Below, in pieces: positions 12,701-26,425 of a stretch of DNA of 64,000 bases. Made by a program: the position numbers and the translations under genes. A model generated the notes under the pieces. That model did no database searches, had not been told where the DNA came from, and worked only from the letters and a program-made list of their open reading frames with translations. Within the stretch, counting starts at the first letter, position 1; each line of letters begins with the position of its first letter. Origin of the DNA: Eopsaltria australis (taxonomy: Eukaryota; Chordata; Aves; Passeriformes; Petroicidae); assembly GCA_034509425.1 (NCBI GenBank), contig JAVTVJ010000076.1:1178001-1242000 (forward strand), read 5' to 3'.

Positions 12701-15700
12701 AGGACAACCCAACAGAATTGCAGGTATGGATGGAAATGGATGCATGTTTCAGAGCAAACTGGATTTGCACTCATTTCAGGAGACAAAATTCACTGTCATT
12801 TCCTGAGGAACCGGATTTAGATGTATCTTTCCTTCCAAACATACCTATCTCTAGCTCTTGGTGGGAAGTGTTTGCAGGGGGACATGCCAGAGGGAGAAGA
12901 CTGCTTCAAGTCAGATGTGGTTAATGGAACATCCACTTCTCACTCTATATAAGACAGTGTCATCCACTTCCCAATTCTTTTTCAAACTGCTTATTTTTCA
13001 CTCTTGGTCAATGATTTTCCCATATGAAATACTCTTTGTTTCTGGAATTACTTGGATGATGCCCACTTAATTGCCCTCTGCCCTTTTCACCTTGGGGTGA
13101 CCTCAGATATGGAGAGTGATTTACCTAAAAGGGAAAGTTTTTGCAGCCTTCAGTTAAATATTTACTTATGCCTTTTTTGGTGTGCCTTGTCCTTGGTATT
13201 CCCAAGTCCTCTGAGACATCAGTATCACTTCCCACTGATTCTACAGACACTCCTCTCCTCAAGGAGGGTTACTCAATACTCTTTTGGATGCATTTTCTGC
13301 TACTTGACAGCAAATATTTTTGTATTTGTGTTACTAAGGTCAATTAATGGACAATTGTGGACAATTTCCTCCTGATCTTAGAAAAGTATGTGCAAGTGTG
13401 GTTAGGATGCAGACATTTCAAACTGGATTCATAGTGGACTGCAGGGCCAGGCTGAAGAGCCTTGTGGGACTCAGAGAGGTGTGTCCCTGCCTCTGTGAAA
13501 ATACCTGTGTGCTGTCAATTTGAAGAGTGCTGTTCAGGGTGGCATCTGGCCCAGGCAACCCAAACCCTGCCATTTGGCACCTCAGGTTAGAAGGTTTTTG
13601 TGTTTGTCTTGAAGATGACTGATCAAATTTAAGCCAAGCTGTTCTGAACAAGCCTTGAACATGCCCACAGGGATGGGAGGTATTTGGGAGGGACAGTGCT
13701 GAGCCTTCTTGGTGCATGTTTAATCTTAGGTCGCTGATAACGTTTCAGAAGTGTGGCAAAACCGTCATTGCACAGAATGTACTTTGACATAGCACCAAGT
13801 CCTTGGTGGAAATGTTGTCTTCTTCCCGTAAAGGTGATCAGGCTACTATCTACATATCATGGGATTTCTTCAAAAGCTACCCAGTGATGCTTTTCCCAGT
13901 GTGCTTAACTGGTCCATGGAGCTTGTTATTAAAAGTCCCACTGACTGCAGCTGTACTACTAAATGCAACAGTGACTGCTGCCTGGCACGAAGCCAGAGGC
14001 ATGTTATGATTCATACCCACCTGACTGAACTCTTTTACCCCTAAAAACAGGGTGGCCACACCCAGCCTACCTTTTGGGAATGGTCCCAAGAATGTGCTGT
14101 GCTCGACACTGTGCTAACAGGTTTGTATTTTCTGCTGGCTGATGCTAATCCATGTCAAGGGACCAAGAAATAACATAGACAGGCATGGAGCAGTGTCAGA
14201 AGTGGTGTCGTGGCCCTGTTTAATTTACTGGTCTAGACACAGCCATTAATACCAAGAGTTTAGCAGGATTCTTGGAAGGGCCAATGCATTTATATGGCCA
14301 GTGAGAATATCCAGAGGAATGGAAAAAATATTTCAGAAGCCAAAAAAAAGAACCCAACCAAAATCAGATTTTTGGAAGTGATAAAGTATTAAGTTCTTCT
14401 GGGATCAGATTACACAGAGTTTCTGGTATCCTCCTTAGCAGCATCTGGTGCTGCAGGTTTTTGGGAAGAGGATGCTGGACATAACAGCCCTCTGTCCACT
14501 CTGCTATGCCAGTCCTGGTTCTTACTGCCATACAACATTAAATTTGTGGTAAAATCTATAGGGGAAATGTGAAAATACCTCTCAGACCCTCTGATTTCCT
14601 TGGCTCACTCTCTGATATGAGCAGGGAAAAGCCTGGAGCTGGAAGCTGACATCTGGCTTCTGCTCCAAGATTAGGGGGTCTGAGTGCACTGCCCCTGCTG
14701 AGTGAAGCTGTTCTGCTTCACAACTGGGATGGTACATTGAAACAAAGGTGGATTCAGTTTCTAAGGCAGTTTTACTGCCTAATATTTTTATACTTGGGGG
14801 AAGTATACATCTTAGCTGTGTCTGTCACGATTTTTGCAGTGAATTCTGCAACTGATCCCCTGCTTAAGCTTTTTCTCTTGTTTTCATATTTAAACCTATC
14901 TAAAAAAAGAGATGTAGTCTCCCCCATGTGCACATACCATAGCTTGCCTCCTGTATCCCTTCTCTTACCTCCAGGATTCAACATGGGATCTTGTTCCAAA
15001 CATGCCTGTGCTGTGATGAGTTTGGGAGTTTTAACTTCCAGTTGAGCTTCCTTTTGGGAAAGTCCATGAGAAGCAGCAGCTGTAGAAGGGAGGGTGAAGC
15101 AGCTGTGTAGAAATGGCACCATGGGCAGACCCAGTCACTCATTCTTACAGCAGCCAAACCATATGATTGCCCTGACTGGAAATACCAATAGATTACGGGT
15201 AGTTCAGAATAGCCACAATCATCATCTGTACCCTCTTTCCTGAGGGCAGAATCTGGGACAACAAACACAGCCATTATAGGAAAAAATACAGTGATACCTG
15301 AGTAAAGAACCAGTGTTGGCAACTCAGCTGGAGTCCCAGCAGTGTCTGTAGCAGGATCCCAAGGGAATTGCATGCCCAGGTCAGTTTGCATGGCCATGGT
15401 AAAAGGACAATGCTTAGTGTGGGAAAGAAGGCATGGATTGTGTAGCCCCTATGGGAGAGAGACCCTGAGCCAAAATTGCTCATGTCACACCATTTCCTTC
15501 AGGTGAGTGCCACTGTCTTTGATGGGTGACAGTTGGCCTGCAGGTATTTAATGTGCAGTGTCCATGTACACTGAAGAAGTATTATCCTGGATAATATATC
15601 TGTATGCCCCTTTCGTTCCAAAGGCAGGTTTCAGGTATGAGGTGAAATGCAAAGCCATATCCTGTATCTCATGTTGACTACAAATTCCCACCCAAAAAAA

Positions 15701-17086
15701 GGGCTTTGGAAACACAGAATCAGACCCAGGCAAAATCTAAATGCCCTGTTCTTTCTTGTGGGTGATATTCCATCCATTACTGAGGCTTAGCACAAAGCGT
15801 AGCCAACACTTAAACCCTCAGCAGGATGTTAAGTGGTGTCTAGGCTTTGTGCTGGGTCTCTGCACTAGCATGAATTTTTACCAGTGAGGAGAAGGATTGC
15901 TTTGTCCATATTGAAAAGTACACAGCCAGCCTTCTCTGTAGTATGCCATTTAATTTAGTTTTGATTTAATCCTTTGCATTGAGGGGATGCTGATTGCCCT
16001 AAAAGAATAAAAGCTGCCACTCTAAGGCATATGCCTTTTGCTAGCCATGTGATCCAAATGGTTACATTCAAATCAAATCAAAGCACTTCAAGGGCCAAAT
16101 GTAGAGCAGTTTTTCTTGTTTTATCATGTAAAGTTTTAGTTCATTTTTTGAATATTTTAAGGCAAATTAGAAGCAGTATTCTAAATGCTGAGGATTAAGG
16201 ACAGTAGCCTCACACATGCAAGTACTCCAACACTTCTTACTTCATATGATTTCCCACTAGCAGCTGCTTTTTGGATGCTGGGACATCAGATGTGGCCATG
16301 TTTCCTTTGCATCATGGGTTTCTAGTGAACGACTCAAGGATTTGGACTGTGAAATAGCTATCAAGTAAAAAGACGAGCTGAAAAGCTCTGAAAAACAAAA
16401 TATAAAAACAAAGTTTTTGGTTCAGTGGCTTGGTAAATATTCCAGGAACTACTCTTCTTTCTATGGTATTAGGGAGGAAATCCTCCCTCCTTTTCCCTGT
16501 CTCCTTGTGGAGGCTGATGTATCTGGTCCTCATTAGGGGGTGGTTATAGCAGTGGGATCAAACAAGCTCAGACTATAGTTGTGAGGCACTGCAGTCTCCT
16601 GGTTCAGGCAGGGGGTTGTGGCTCAGACATCCTGACTTGCATTCCAGGGTTTGATTCACAGTCAGGCTATGGACAAGTCCAAGGTACCCAGAATCCTTTT
16701 AACCTGTGTATCAGGCACACACAGCACTCTCCAGCTGTGTGCAGAGGCTGGCACATGCACTAGGCTCTCTTGAGTTCCTTTGAAGTATTTAGCTTATACA
16801 GACTTACCTTGACAACTTAGATGTTGGTCTGCCCCTCTTTCCTGACAAGTAGCATTGTCACATGGCTGCAGGATGAAGAGTTAGCCCCATCCCTCACATA
16901 GCTGTGATGTCCTAGCACAGCTCAACTAACTTCAGAAACTTATCTCCTACATCTAAGGGTGCACCTCCACTAATAAATTAAACAAGGCAGGGAATGCTGC
17001 AGGGCACAGGATTTGAACTGCTGCTGTACTGTCAGAAGGACCCTTTACACGGGTGTAGTGGAGGGCACCATGTTCAAACTGTGCCC
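6729..17086. other. Intergenic DNA, about 10 kb, largely unannotated
   Basis: It holds the 20-base tandem duplication at 7139 and otherwise only short, stop-limited frames (up to about 139 codons) with no family resemblance. A stretch near 14160-14340 has a vague old-repeat look but could not be assigned. Confidence 0.65.
7139..7177. repeat. Short tandem duplication, period 20
   Basis: The 19-mer atgctccagcagttaccgg is present twice, 7139-7157 and 7159-7177, separated by one G. It does not belong to a recognised transposon. Confidence 0.95.
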
Positions 17087-17221
17087 TGTCACGACCTGGG
17101 AGCCTGCCATGACCCCACACAGACACCTTGATTAGGAGAGCAGGAAGATTTACTGGACTGGCAGTTGTATGGTGCAGTCTGGCCTCAGGCCTACAGCTTG
17201 GACACACTGAACTTCCTAACA
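17087..17221 (-). mobile_element. Possible short or internally deleted ERV LTR
   Basis: On the minus strand the segment starts TGTTAGGAAGTTCAG and ends CCCAGGTCGTGACA, with CCAGTAAATCTTCCTGC in the middle. This resembles the 3' part of avian ERVL-type LTRs joined to a TGTTAGG start. It is only about 135 bp, so it is either a deletion derivative or a chance resemblance. The family was judged from memory. Confidence 0.35.
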
Positions 17222-19014
17222 CAGACCAAGTCTAGGACCTGGAAAGATAAAGACACTTTCAGAGTCTGAGTCAGCCCAGCCAGGGTCTGAATCACTCCTT
17301 AAGGTGTCTGTCTCTCTGCAGTGGAAGACTTAGGTGTTATCTTCTTCAGTAGCTGCCTCAGCTGTAGGCGTACAGTCAGGGCAGAGGAATCTCAGCAAGC
17401 AAGGGAAGCCAAGGTATATGGGATTAGACCAGAGGAGTGTATTTCCCTTTGTACTCTGCTAGATGATAAATTAATTAATTGATTTATATTGGTTTTATTT
17501 CTCATATCCTGGTTCTTTATTCATTAATAAAAACATTTAGAGTTTTGAAAGCTAATATGGATGGTTTTGGAATATCAGAATTTGATATTTGCATCCACCC
17601 AGCATCACAGACTGCTTTATAAATTGTAATTCATAACATTCTAAGAGGACTCTGAGTAGCAGTGTCCCTGCTTGATGAATGTGTAGACTGAGGCACAGAA
17701 AGGTGAAAGCATTGTTTGCCTTTCTTTCCCCACATATCTACTCAGAGATGAGGCTGGAAGTGCAGCCCCTGGGACCCGGTTCCTACTCTTCCAAACCTGC
17801 CAGCCAAGGAAGTGTCTTGCTTTGTTTTAATGAAGCTCTGTTTGCCATTTCATTTTACAGACTGTTAGCCCAGAATAATGGGAAGTGGATACCCTGATGG
17901 ACGACAGGAAGCCTTTATAATTTGTCAAACTACAATTAATAGCTGGCAAGCTCAGGGCCAGCTCTCTGTCAGTAAGTACCATTTGGGCCAGATTCACTTA
18001 AAGATTTCTGTCCTTGAGCCTCCAAGTTGGCAAGGTCAGCTGCAGCTTAGGCTGGAATCTGAATCCCCAAGTGCAGAAGCAATCCTGATCCTGCAGAGCC
18101 CTCTTAGAATCTATATCCCAGGCCTCCAAGATCATGAGTCTTTTACATCTGGTCAGAATAAAGGCAGAGAGACAGTAAGAAAAGGGCAAGGTCTGATTTG
18201 ATCTGATTTGTGTTTTTAATGGAGTTTTGTCCTCAAGCTCTTCTCCGAGGTGAATTTTCTTGCCAGACATTATCAGCTTCAGTGGTTTGGCTCGGATTTT
18301 TGCTCCAGATTCTTTTGTCCTGTTGACTTTTGGATCAACTCTGCACTGGCTCTGTTTTGAAGACTGCTTTACCCATATTAATGTTCAACTAAAACAAGTA
18401 TTAAATCATAAGTTTAACATGGAAATGTTTTAGTCTCTGGGCAATTCCCTTCCTTGCTGATTTCACACTGTACATAAGTACAGCTTCACTTGGCAGGATT
18501 TCTCCTATTTGGTGCTGGTCTCATGACACTGTTATTGCTGTGGCCTTAACGCAGAGGAAAACAATAAAAAAATCCACTATGGTATTGTAGGCAATACTGT
18601 GGGTTCCTGTGAGTCAGAGTGGCCCAAAGTAGGGGCCTTGGGTGAAGCCTGAAACTAATTTATTTCACATTATATCCATGAGTCTCCACAGACAGTGTTT
18701 TAGGGGGAACTTGGTAGTGAATCTAGAGGCTCTATGGGGAAGAAAAATGTCTAGAGGCTCTATGGGGAAGAAAAATGTCTCTTACTGTTGTCATATACCT
18801 CTTTACAACACATCGGCCATGGTTTGATTACTAGATACCACTAGCAATAGAAATGAGAGAGAAAAAGAGAAGATGCATCAGGACAGTTATCCTCACAAAG
18901 AGTATCTTAACTTTCCATGTTGGCACTACTTTGGGCACAGTGATGTGTTTTGCAGGGAACACAGTGATGGAGTTGTTGTGGCTCCCACTGCTCTGAGTTG
19001 CCTGCAAGATCTTA
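17222..19014. other. Intergenic DNA between a possible LTR and a CR1
   Basis: Only the 28-base tandem duplication at 18722 stands out. No exon-like sequence was recognised. Confidence 0.65.
18722..18777. repeat. Perfect tandem duplication, period 28
   Basis: A 28-base unit (tctagaggctctatgggga, then agaaaaatg) is repeated exactly at 18722-18749 and 18750-18777. It lies in non-coding DNA about 240 bases left of a CR1 copy. Confidence 0.97.
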
Positions 19015-19570
19015 CAGAATCACAGAATAAGCTGAGTTGGAAGGGACTCATCAGGACCATGGAGTCCAACTCTTAACCCTGTACAGGACCATCCCCAAGA
19101 GTCACACCATGTGCCTGGGAGCATTGTCCAAATGCTTCTTGAGCTCTGCCAGGTTTGGTGCTGTGACCACTTCACTGGGGAGCCAGTTCCAGTGCCCAGC
19201 CACCCTCTGGTAAAGACCTTTTTTCTGACACTCAACCTGAACTTCCCCTGACACAGCTTCAGGCCATTCCCTTGAGTCCTGTCACTGGTCACCACAGAGA
19301 AGAGATCAGTGCCTGCCCCTTCTCCTCCCCTCATGAGGAAGTTGCAGACTGCAATGAGGTCTCCTCTCAGTCTCCTCTTCTCCACCTGAACAGAACAAGT
19401 GTCCTCAGCTGCTTCTCACATGGCTTCTCCTCAAGGCCTTTCACCATCTTTGTGGCCCTCTCTAATAGCTCAATGTCTTTCTAATATTGTGGTGCCCTAA
19501 ATTGTACACAGGACTTGAGGTGAGGCTGCACCAGAGCAGAGCAGAGAGGGACAATCACCTCCCTCAATCT
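19015..19570 (-). mobile_element. CR1 LINE, 3' part including end of ORF2 (minus strand)
   Basis: It starts with the reversed CR1 tail (aatcacagaataagctgagt, then tggaagggactcatcagg) and continues through the ORF2 C-terminal region. Read on the minus strand, residues such as EKRRLRGDLIAVCNFL, then SDRTQGNGLKLCQGKFRL, match the CR1 ORF2 end. The frame breaks after that. It ends near ctgcaccagagcagagcaga. It is a 5'-truncated copy of about 555 bp and is inactive. Confidence 0.92.
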
Positions 19571-22500
19571 CAATGAAAAGCTTCCAAAGGCTTAATATCC
19601 TGAACAACACAGGCCTACAGCTTTCCTTTTGTGATGTTACTTTGTCTCATATCCTATCTTTGTCTGTCCCAGCCTTTGCAGAAGATTAATATATAGCAGA
19701 GTCAAAAGACATCTTGTCAAGGTTCAAGAGCCATGGCAGAACAGTGGAAATAAGAGCTAAGACTTCTCCAAATGGCTTATGTCCTCATGTAATCCAGACC
19801 TCATTTTTTTTCTTTGTGGGAAAGGTTTTTAGAGAAAGATTGACTAATTTCATCTTTATGTCCAGCACAACCATCCACAAACAACCCTTGGTATGGGGTA
19901 GGTGACATCTAATGATCATGGTAATCTGTTTCCTGGTAGTCTTAGATTCCCTGCTTTTGCTCCTGTAGATGAGGGTGCCATCAACTCACATGGCTTCAAC
20001 TCCCTCTCCTGCTGTGTCTCCACTGGGACACATTTTGAAGGAAATGCTGTTGTGCTCAGTGACAGAAAGGCAAAGCAGCCTGGGAGTGAGAAGAGGAACT
20101 CCACACATTAATCTCAGGTTACCATCTTGCTTCTCTATCTCCTCCTAAAGCCCCAGTTGACAGCTCTGCCTTTGTAGAAAGCCATCCTCCCTAGCATGTG
20201 AGTGAGCTCTCCAGACCCTTCCGCGCTCTCTGTACAGCACATCCCACCTGCCCATTCACATCCACGGCAGAGTCTTGGATATTGCACATAAAGCACATCA
20301 AACCACACATAACTGAGGCTGCTGACCACCTCCTGGGGTGGTCAAGTGCAAGTGCCTAATGCCTAGCTTGTTCTGGTGAACTGGGGGACAACCCAAGGGC
20401 CCAGAGCTGTGCTTTCCCTCTCTGCATCTCCAGAGCACTGAGCAAGCTGCTCATGGCCTGATGGTTCTCATGGCTATCTGGGTTCACCAAGCCCTCTTCC
20501 TCATGTTTCAGCTTCTGGGTGGATATGCTTCAAAAAGCTTGCAATTTATTGTGACATTCTCAAGGCATTTTATAAATCTAATACTTAAAACATGCTCTGG
20601 AATACTCTCAGTTAGACTGGTCCTGAGCAGAGCAGATGCTCAAACAGTGCTGGCACTGCTGCTAAGGTCAGAGAGTGATGGACAAGTGTTCTACTGCTGC
20701 TGGCAAAGCACTGTGGATAAGCACATTGCACTTGGATTGGAATTTGTCTAAGGCTCAGAACTGAACAGCTTTGTCTTACAAAAAGATTTCAGGGTCTTCA
20801 GGGAGCACGGGTGGTTTGGTCTTCAGATTTATGTCCCCTGCTCTCCTGGCAGTACATGGGCCATAATACACAGCAGGATGTTCGCCTGCTGCTTAATCCA
20901 ATAAAAATCACTCCCTGTGATGACTTGGAGGGTCTTTTGGAGACTGTCTGCCTCCTCCTGATTGCTCCTGCTGCTGCTTACAGGAGAGAGCCCAGTCTGA
21001 GGGTAACTCTGGCATCTCTGCCCTATTTCATAAAACAGATACCAACAGTATGAGTAAGGCAGGATCCCATGTGACTGTGTAACCACTGCTTTCCATGGGA
21101 AGATATTTCTCACATTAGAAAGCCCAGTGAGTGGGAGGGGGGGAAATCTATAGCCGTGGTTTTGCTTGTGACTCTGGAAAAGATATGTGGTGCAGGATAA
21201 ACTACTGGCCCCTCTCACCTTTCCTTGGCACGGGAAAATCTTTCTTTCCAACTCTCAACTAGAAAAGACTGTGCAAATGGTTATCTACTAGAAGGTGCTG
21301 TAGTTCTGAGTTCCTCCCTGTGTTTTGTATTTTATTAGATGCAAAAACTCAAAAACTTAAGCTTTGTTGTGGTTATAAATAAAAAAGCTGGTCAGAATCA
21401 TTCCTCCAACAGAGTTCCCCAGAAAATAAGGAAGAAGTTCACTCAGTGAAGTGAAAGGGGTGGTAAGTGTAGCTGTGTACATTGTTCCTCACTCCAAACA
21501 GCTCATTGAGACAGCTTGCCAACCTCGCTCATCCATGTTAATGTATTCCATTTTCCTCTCCATGACATGGGAAGTTCAAATTTATCCGAGCAGCAGAGAC
21601 AGAATCTCTATTGACTGATTTTGGCTGGAAGTACATTTTCTGATTTCCAACCAAATTTTTCATGGAGGTTCAGATTATTTTATGAAACAACCATGTATTC
21701 CTGCTTTTATGAGAATACAGCTGGATTCTACAGAACAGGTGTGAGCCCCTGCCCCTAATGTTTTAGTCTATATTAAAACACGGGATTAATTAAAAGTGAT
21801 TAGATCTATCTGAAACCTCAAGTTTCCATTCCACATGAAATGCCAACATTTTAATGTCACTTCTATTATGGTGAGAACAAAGAATACTATTATGACTTTA
21901 GCTTTTGGGAGTATTAATATAATGTAATATAGAACAAAATATGTTTGGAGACAACAAGTTGTTGTGAAATAAAAAACCAGTCAAAGAAGTCAACCCAAAA
22001 TATCATCAAAGTCAGCACTGTTATAGAGGAAGTTTCGAATGTAGATGAAACAGGAGAAAATGATGTCAAAATATTTTCAGGCAGTAGTAGATTCTTTAAT
22101 TATAGCTGCATTATCACTAGGTAGATGAAATAAATGCACAGCTCTTCTCCTGGGGAAATCCAGCTAGTAAGTTAAAATGTCATTTGACTTGCTCCTATAC
22201 AGTGTCAGCAGTCTAGTGAGAGACACAGCTAATACACACACACACACAGAGACAGACATACATACATATTTGTATCTATAAATGCTTGGTACAATCCAGC
22301 AAATAGGTGGATAGGAACTTTGCCCAGTGACATGTTTCCAGGGACAGTGCAAAATGACTTTCAGTAAGCAAGTCTTCTGCTTTGGGGAGACCTCAGCACT
22401 GCTATCTGTGATGGAGGAATAAGCTGTCTTTTTGCAGTGAGGATTTACCTGGGAGGTGCTGTGGAGGCAGCTGCTCTCCTCATTAGCACTGCCCACAGCT

Positions 22501-25500
22501 CGTCCTCAGCTCTGGGTGACACAAGCTGTGTATCTGTGTCCTCTCTTGCTCCTAGCCAAGTATGTAGGTCCAGCCTTATGTTGCAGCATGTTCACAGAGG
22601 CATATACATAGGGCATGGGACTAGCTGAGTTGCAAGGTTTTGGATCACCTGTTTGCACCAGAGTGATATTTTCAGGCTGCCTGACCCAGAAAAGATAAAG
22701 TGTCTCTGAGCCATGGACCATGAGCAATGCTGACATTTTAGAATGGTTGGCATGAAACCCTGCCTGGCCACTGGCTCCTTGTCCTTGAGACATTCAACTT
22801 CACATGTGATTTTGATTTGATTGCTCTATCCCAGTAACTCTGCCTCCCAAGGTTCCAACTGCTCACTGCACTGCACTGGGCCCCTGCAGACTGTCAAGAT
22901 GCACCTCAGCTGCAGGTAACTTGGTCCAAATTCCCTTATGGCAGTGTTGTGCATCCTTCCTAATTTGTATGGCTTCTTTTCTCCACAAAAAGATCTGGAT
23001 CCTACAGTGGGAAGGTCAGAGATGGAAAAAATAAAGTATCAGCACAGTTACCTACGCATAGCTTTCTTTATCCTTTGCTTATTGCCATTCCCTTTCTTCT
23101 GCTGGCAGACAGGAGCAGTGTCCAGTTCCATAACTCCACAGAGCATTTGAACTTGTCTGCATTCAGTTTCTCGGAAAAATCTCTTGTGGAAAAATTGTCT
23201 TCTGACCACAGAGTAATCACTAAGTGAAAAAGGCTTTGCCAATCTGCAGTCATTCCCACTTCCAAAGGAACTCTTCCTTGGAAATCATTGGAAAACATAA
23301 ATGCAGAATTAAGGTGGCACCTATCTTCCATTCCAGTCTTCTAACTTCCAGAAGGCTGTTTGTGAGAGGGTCTAGCAGGCTTGGCATCCAAATAATGAGG
23401 AGGCTGTAGGAACTATCCAGAGCAGCTAAGCATGAAACTATGTACTTCCTATCCACTGCATTGAAACCACAATCTAATAAAACAATTAACTGCTTTTATC
23501 CTTGGACAGAAGTTTTCATTCTTTGTAAATTAATATAATTGAATAGGCAAAGTGGTTGGTCAGAGTAGTTTCTGAAAGGCTTTAAGAAAAGGGTTAAATA
23601 TAAGCTTCCAAAATTTCACAAGGCATGTCTTTATGCTATGGCTCTGATTGCAGTATTCCTTCAAATGATGGTTTGCAAAGCTGCTTTCAACATGAATTTT
23701 TATTCCAGGTTACTGTTTGCTGTAACAACAGAAAATGATAGTGCCTGCAGCTGGTCATGGGAATGATTGTGGGACTCTGGGCAGTATGGGCAAAAGCTCC
23801 CTCTTCTGATGGCTCCAGAGCTGAGGCCACAAGGCCAGAGGAGACATGAAGGACTGGGGGAGAAAAAATGTCAGCAGGCATTTCAAGGAAAGTCTAGTTA
23901 AGGGCAAAGCAACTTGGAGATGTCAGTACAGGAGTAACTTCTGCTGTTTATCCCACCCCTCTCTCTTAGTACCTTCTATCCCAGTCCATCCCTTCATGAG
24001 TCCCACAGCTTTAAATTCTTGTTGTGACTGCACCCTAACAGACTTTTGGGCTTCTAATATTTCAAGGTGATAAAATGTCTACTAGTTCAGAAAACCTGTC
24101 CTACTTCTACTCTTAGTATTTAGGCAATTGGAGTTTCTTAGGTTGCTCTATTTTCCTCCAGAAACCCAATGCTTGCAAGAAGCAACTGAATGTGGGACCA
24201 CAGAATGAGAACTAAATCCTGATCAATATTCCCAGACACAAGTGATTTTTCAGCAGAGGATGTCAGAAACTTGTCTTCTTGGCAGTGTCTTCATAATTCC
24301 AGTTTTATCACTAATTTTGGCAAGGGACCAGGAGGGAAAAATGTTTTCTGGTAGAATGCAGGGGGAATAAACTGTGGAAAGGGAAAATGGGCAATGTAGG
24401 CTGGGCTCCTGATGAGGGATCTGTGAGGCTGAGGAATAATCCTCCAAGGAACATGCATCATGGGGAATTGCAGAGAAATTTACTTTGTAAAGGACCTCTG
24501 GAGATACCAAGTCATCCCATACATTAGAGCTCTCCTTGACAATGAGCACAGCCTCTTCCCATCTTCTCTGTATTTCCTGAAGAGTGAGATGCACGTATTA
24601 TAGCTCCACCTGAGTACATCTATGCACTGCACTTGTGCAAACATGCCACCACACCTCTGAAATTGCAGTGATGGCATAGCTGCACAGCTGCACAGTCCTC
24701 AAGTTCCTCTTATTTTCATTTCTTATTTATTTTTATAGGTGTATTAGTATTCAGGAACTCCCTGGGATATCCTCTGCTTCTGGGGAGCATAAGGGCCTCC
24801 CCAATACCCCGTTTCCTCTGTGATTTCATCTCCATCCACAGATGAACCCACTTTAAAGTATTCCTCAGTGGGTTAGAAAAGAGTCAGAGGAGCTTTTTCA
24901 TAGAGCCACACAATGGCACATGGAGCTTTCCCCTTTTGTCAGGCATTCAAATCAGGTCCAAGGCAGCAGCAACCAGAGTTATTGCCAGCTGGCAATTTGG
25001 AGACACAGGCTTGTAATATAAATTAATCTTTCAAGAGCACCATTTTTTACATATTTATCAGTTGTCTCAGCAGAAAGGCCAGAAACTGAATGAGTGAGGA
25101 AGACCTGGGCATCCCCTTGCCTCAGCACATACACTGCTGCAGGCTGAAGGAGCAGGGTACTGATGCACAAGAGGTCCCTCTGATGCTACAGTACATCACT
25201 GATCCCCAAGGGAAATCACAGAGCTTGTTTCCTAAACTGAGAGTCTCTCTTCAATTCCCACACTTCATGATCTCTGTCAAACTATGACATTAATTAACCA
25301 CCATGAGGAAACAAACAGCTCCTCAGATAACTTTCCAAGAGAGAAACAGTTTAACCTCAAAAGCTGCTGTTTTCCAGCTCCACATTTCTTTTGCTTTCTG
25401 TTTCTCAAGCATTTCCAGGAAGTAAGAAAATCAGTTCCAAAAATGTATTGTTATCTCCTCAAGCACATTAGAGACAAATTAAAAGTTCTGTCCTTCAATG

Positions 25501-25929
25501 AATGACACAGGGGGTTACATTATAGAATCTGACAGTCTCCTGTAACTACTTTGAGGAATATGGAATATGGAAGAATATGAAATTCAAAAGCGAGCTGAGT
25601 CCTAAAGTTAGGAATGTAGCTGAGAAACCCAATTAAATGAGAGTAATATTACCTACTGAAAGGGGGTTCTGGGATGCTGACTCTATCCTAGATTGTGCCA
25701 GTTACATAGTGTGCAAACTTAGACAGATAGACTATGTTTTTCCTACCGTGACTGCAAACAGGGTAAGAAAGTTTCTTTTATTCTTCATTTTAATAATGTA
25801 TAGCACAGCACAGTTCCAAATGGATTTAAGACTTGTGGATTCCAGAGAAATACAAATAATATATGAACCAACATAATACAAAACTGTTCCTAATCAGACG
25901 GAGCTCCCATTTATTTCAGTGAGAATGTT
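19571..25929. other. Intergenic DNA, about 6.4 kb
   Basis: A short CA microsatellite at 22234 is the only repeat seen. Frames of up to 140 codons show no recognisable domain. Confidence 0.65.
22234..22248. repeat. Short (CA)n microsatellite
   Basis: About seven CA units, followed by gagacagacatacatacata, a mixed CA/TACA tract. Confidence 0.9.
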
Positions 25930-26425
25930 GCCTGCGGGATCAGGTTGACAGGTCCTAATCAGGGCTCAGTCAGCTGTCAGCTTTCCCCGGCGAGTTGAGT
26001 ACAGGGGATTCAGCTTCATCTCACCCTCCTTCTGCCACTCCTTTGCCCCCACAAGAGAAGCTCCGTGTTCGCATTCAGAACAAGAGCACTCACCACACAC
26101 TGATTCCATTCTGGCCAGGCCTGGCATTTCCCGTCTTTGTTGGCGCCTGCGCCCGCCCCGGTGCCGTGCTTTATTGTGAGCCTAATAAGTACATAAAGGC
26201 TGAAGAATGGGGATCCGAGCAGCCTCACAGCAATGAGCCTCCAGGAGCTTGTTTGCCCGGGCAGACAGGCTGGGTAAACAATTAGCTCCAGCTCCAACAT
26301 TCAGGTCCTGCAGAAGAATTGGATGCTTGGCACTGGCCGCTCTCCGTGACATTCAAAATTTGGCTTTTCTCCAATCAAATATTTAAACATTTGTGACCGT
26401 TTGTGTGGACCCAAAGCCTCGGTTA
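25930..26425. promoter_or_regulatory. Isolated CpG-containing block, candidate distal regulatory element
   Basis: About 17 CpGs by my count lie in 500 bases inside otherwise CpG-poor DNA. The densest part is around 26140-26170 (ggcgcctgcgcccgccccgg). No transposon signature is seen, and open frames on both strands look like by-products of low stop density. It lies about 9.5 kb upstream of the PRSS23 CpG island. A conserved enhancer or a small orphan CpG island is possible; the call is inference from composition only. Confidence 0.25.

Noticed and set aside
14160..14340. Possible ancient LINE remnant
   Set aside because: The impression rests on scattered similarity I cannot anchor to a consensus without a search.
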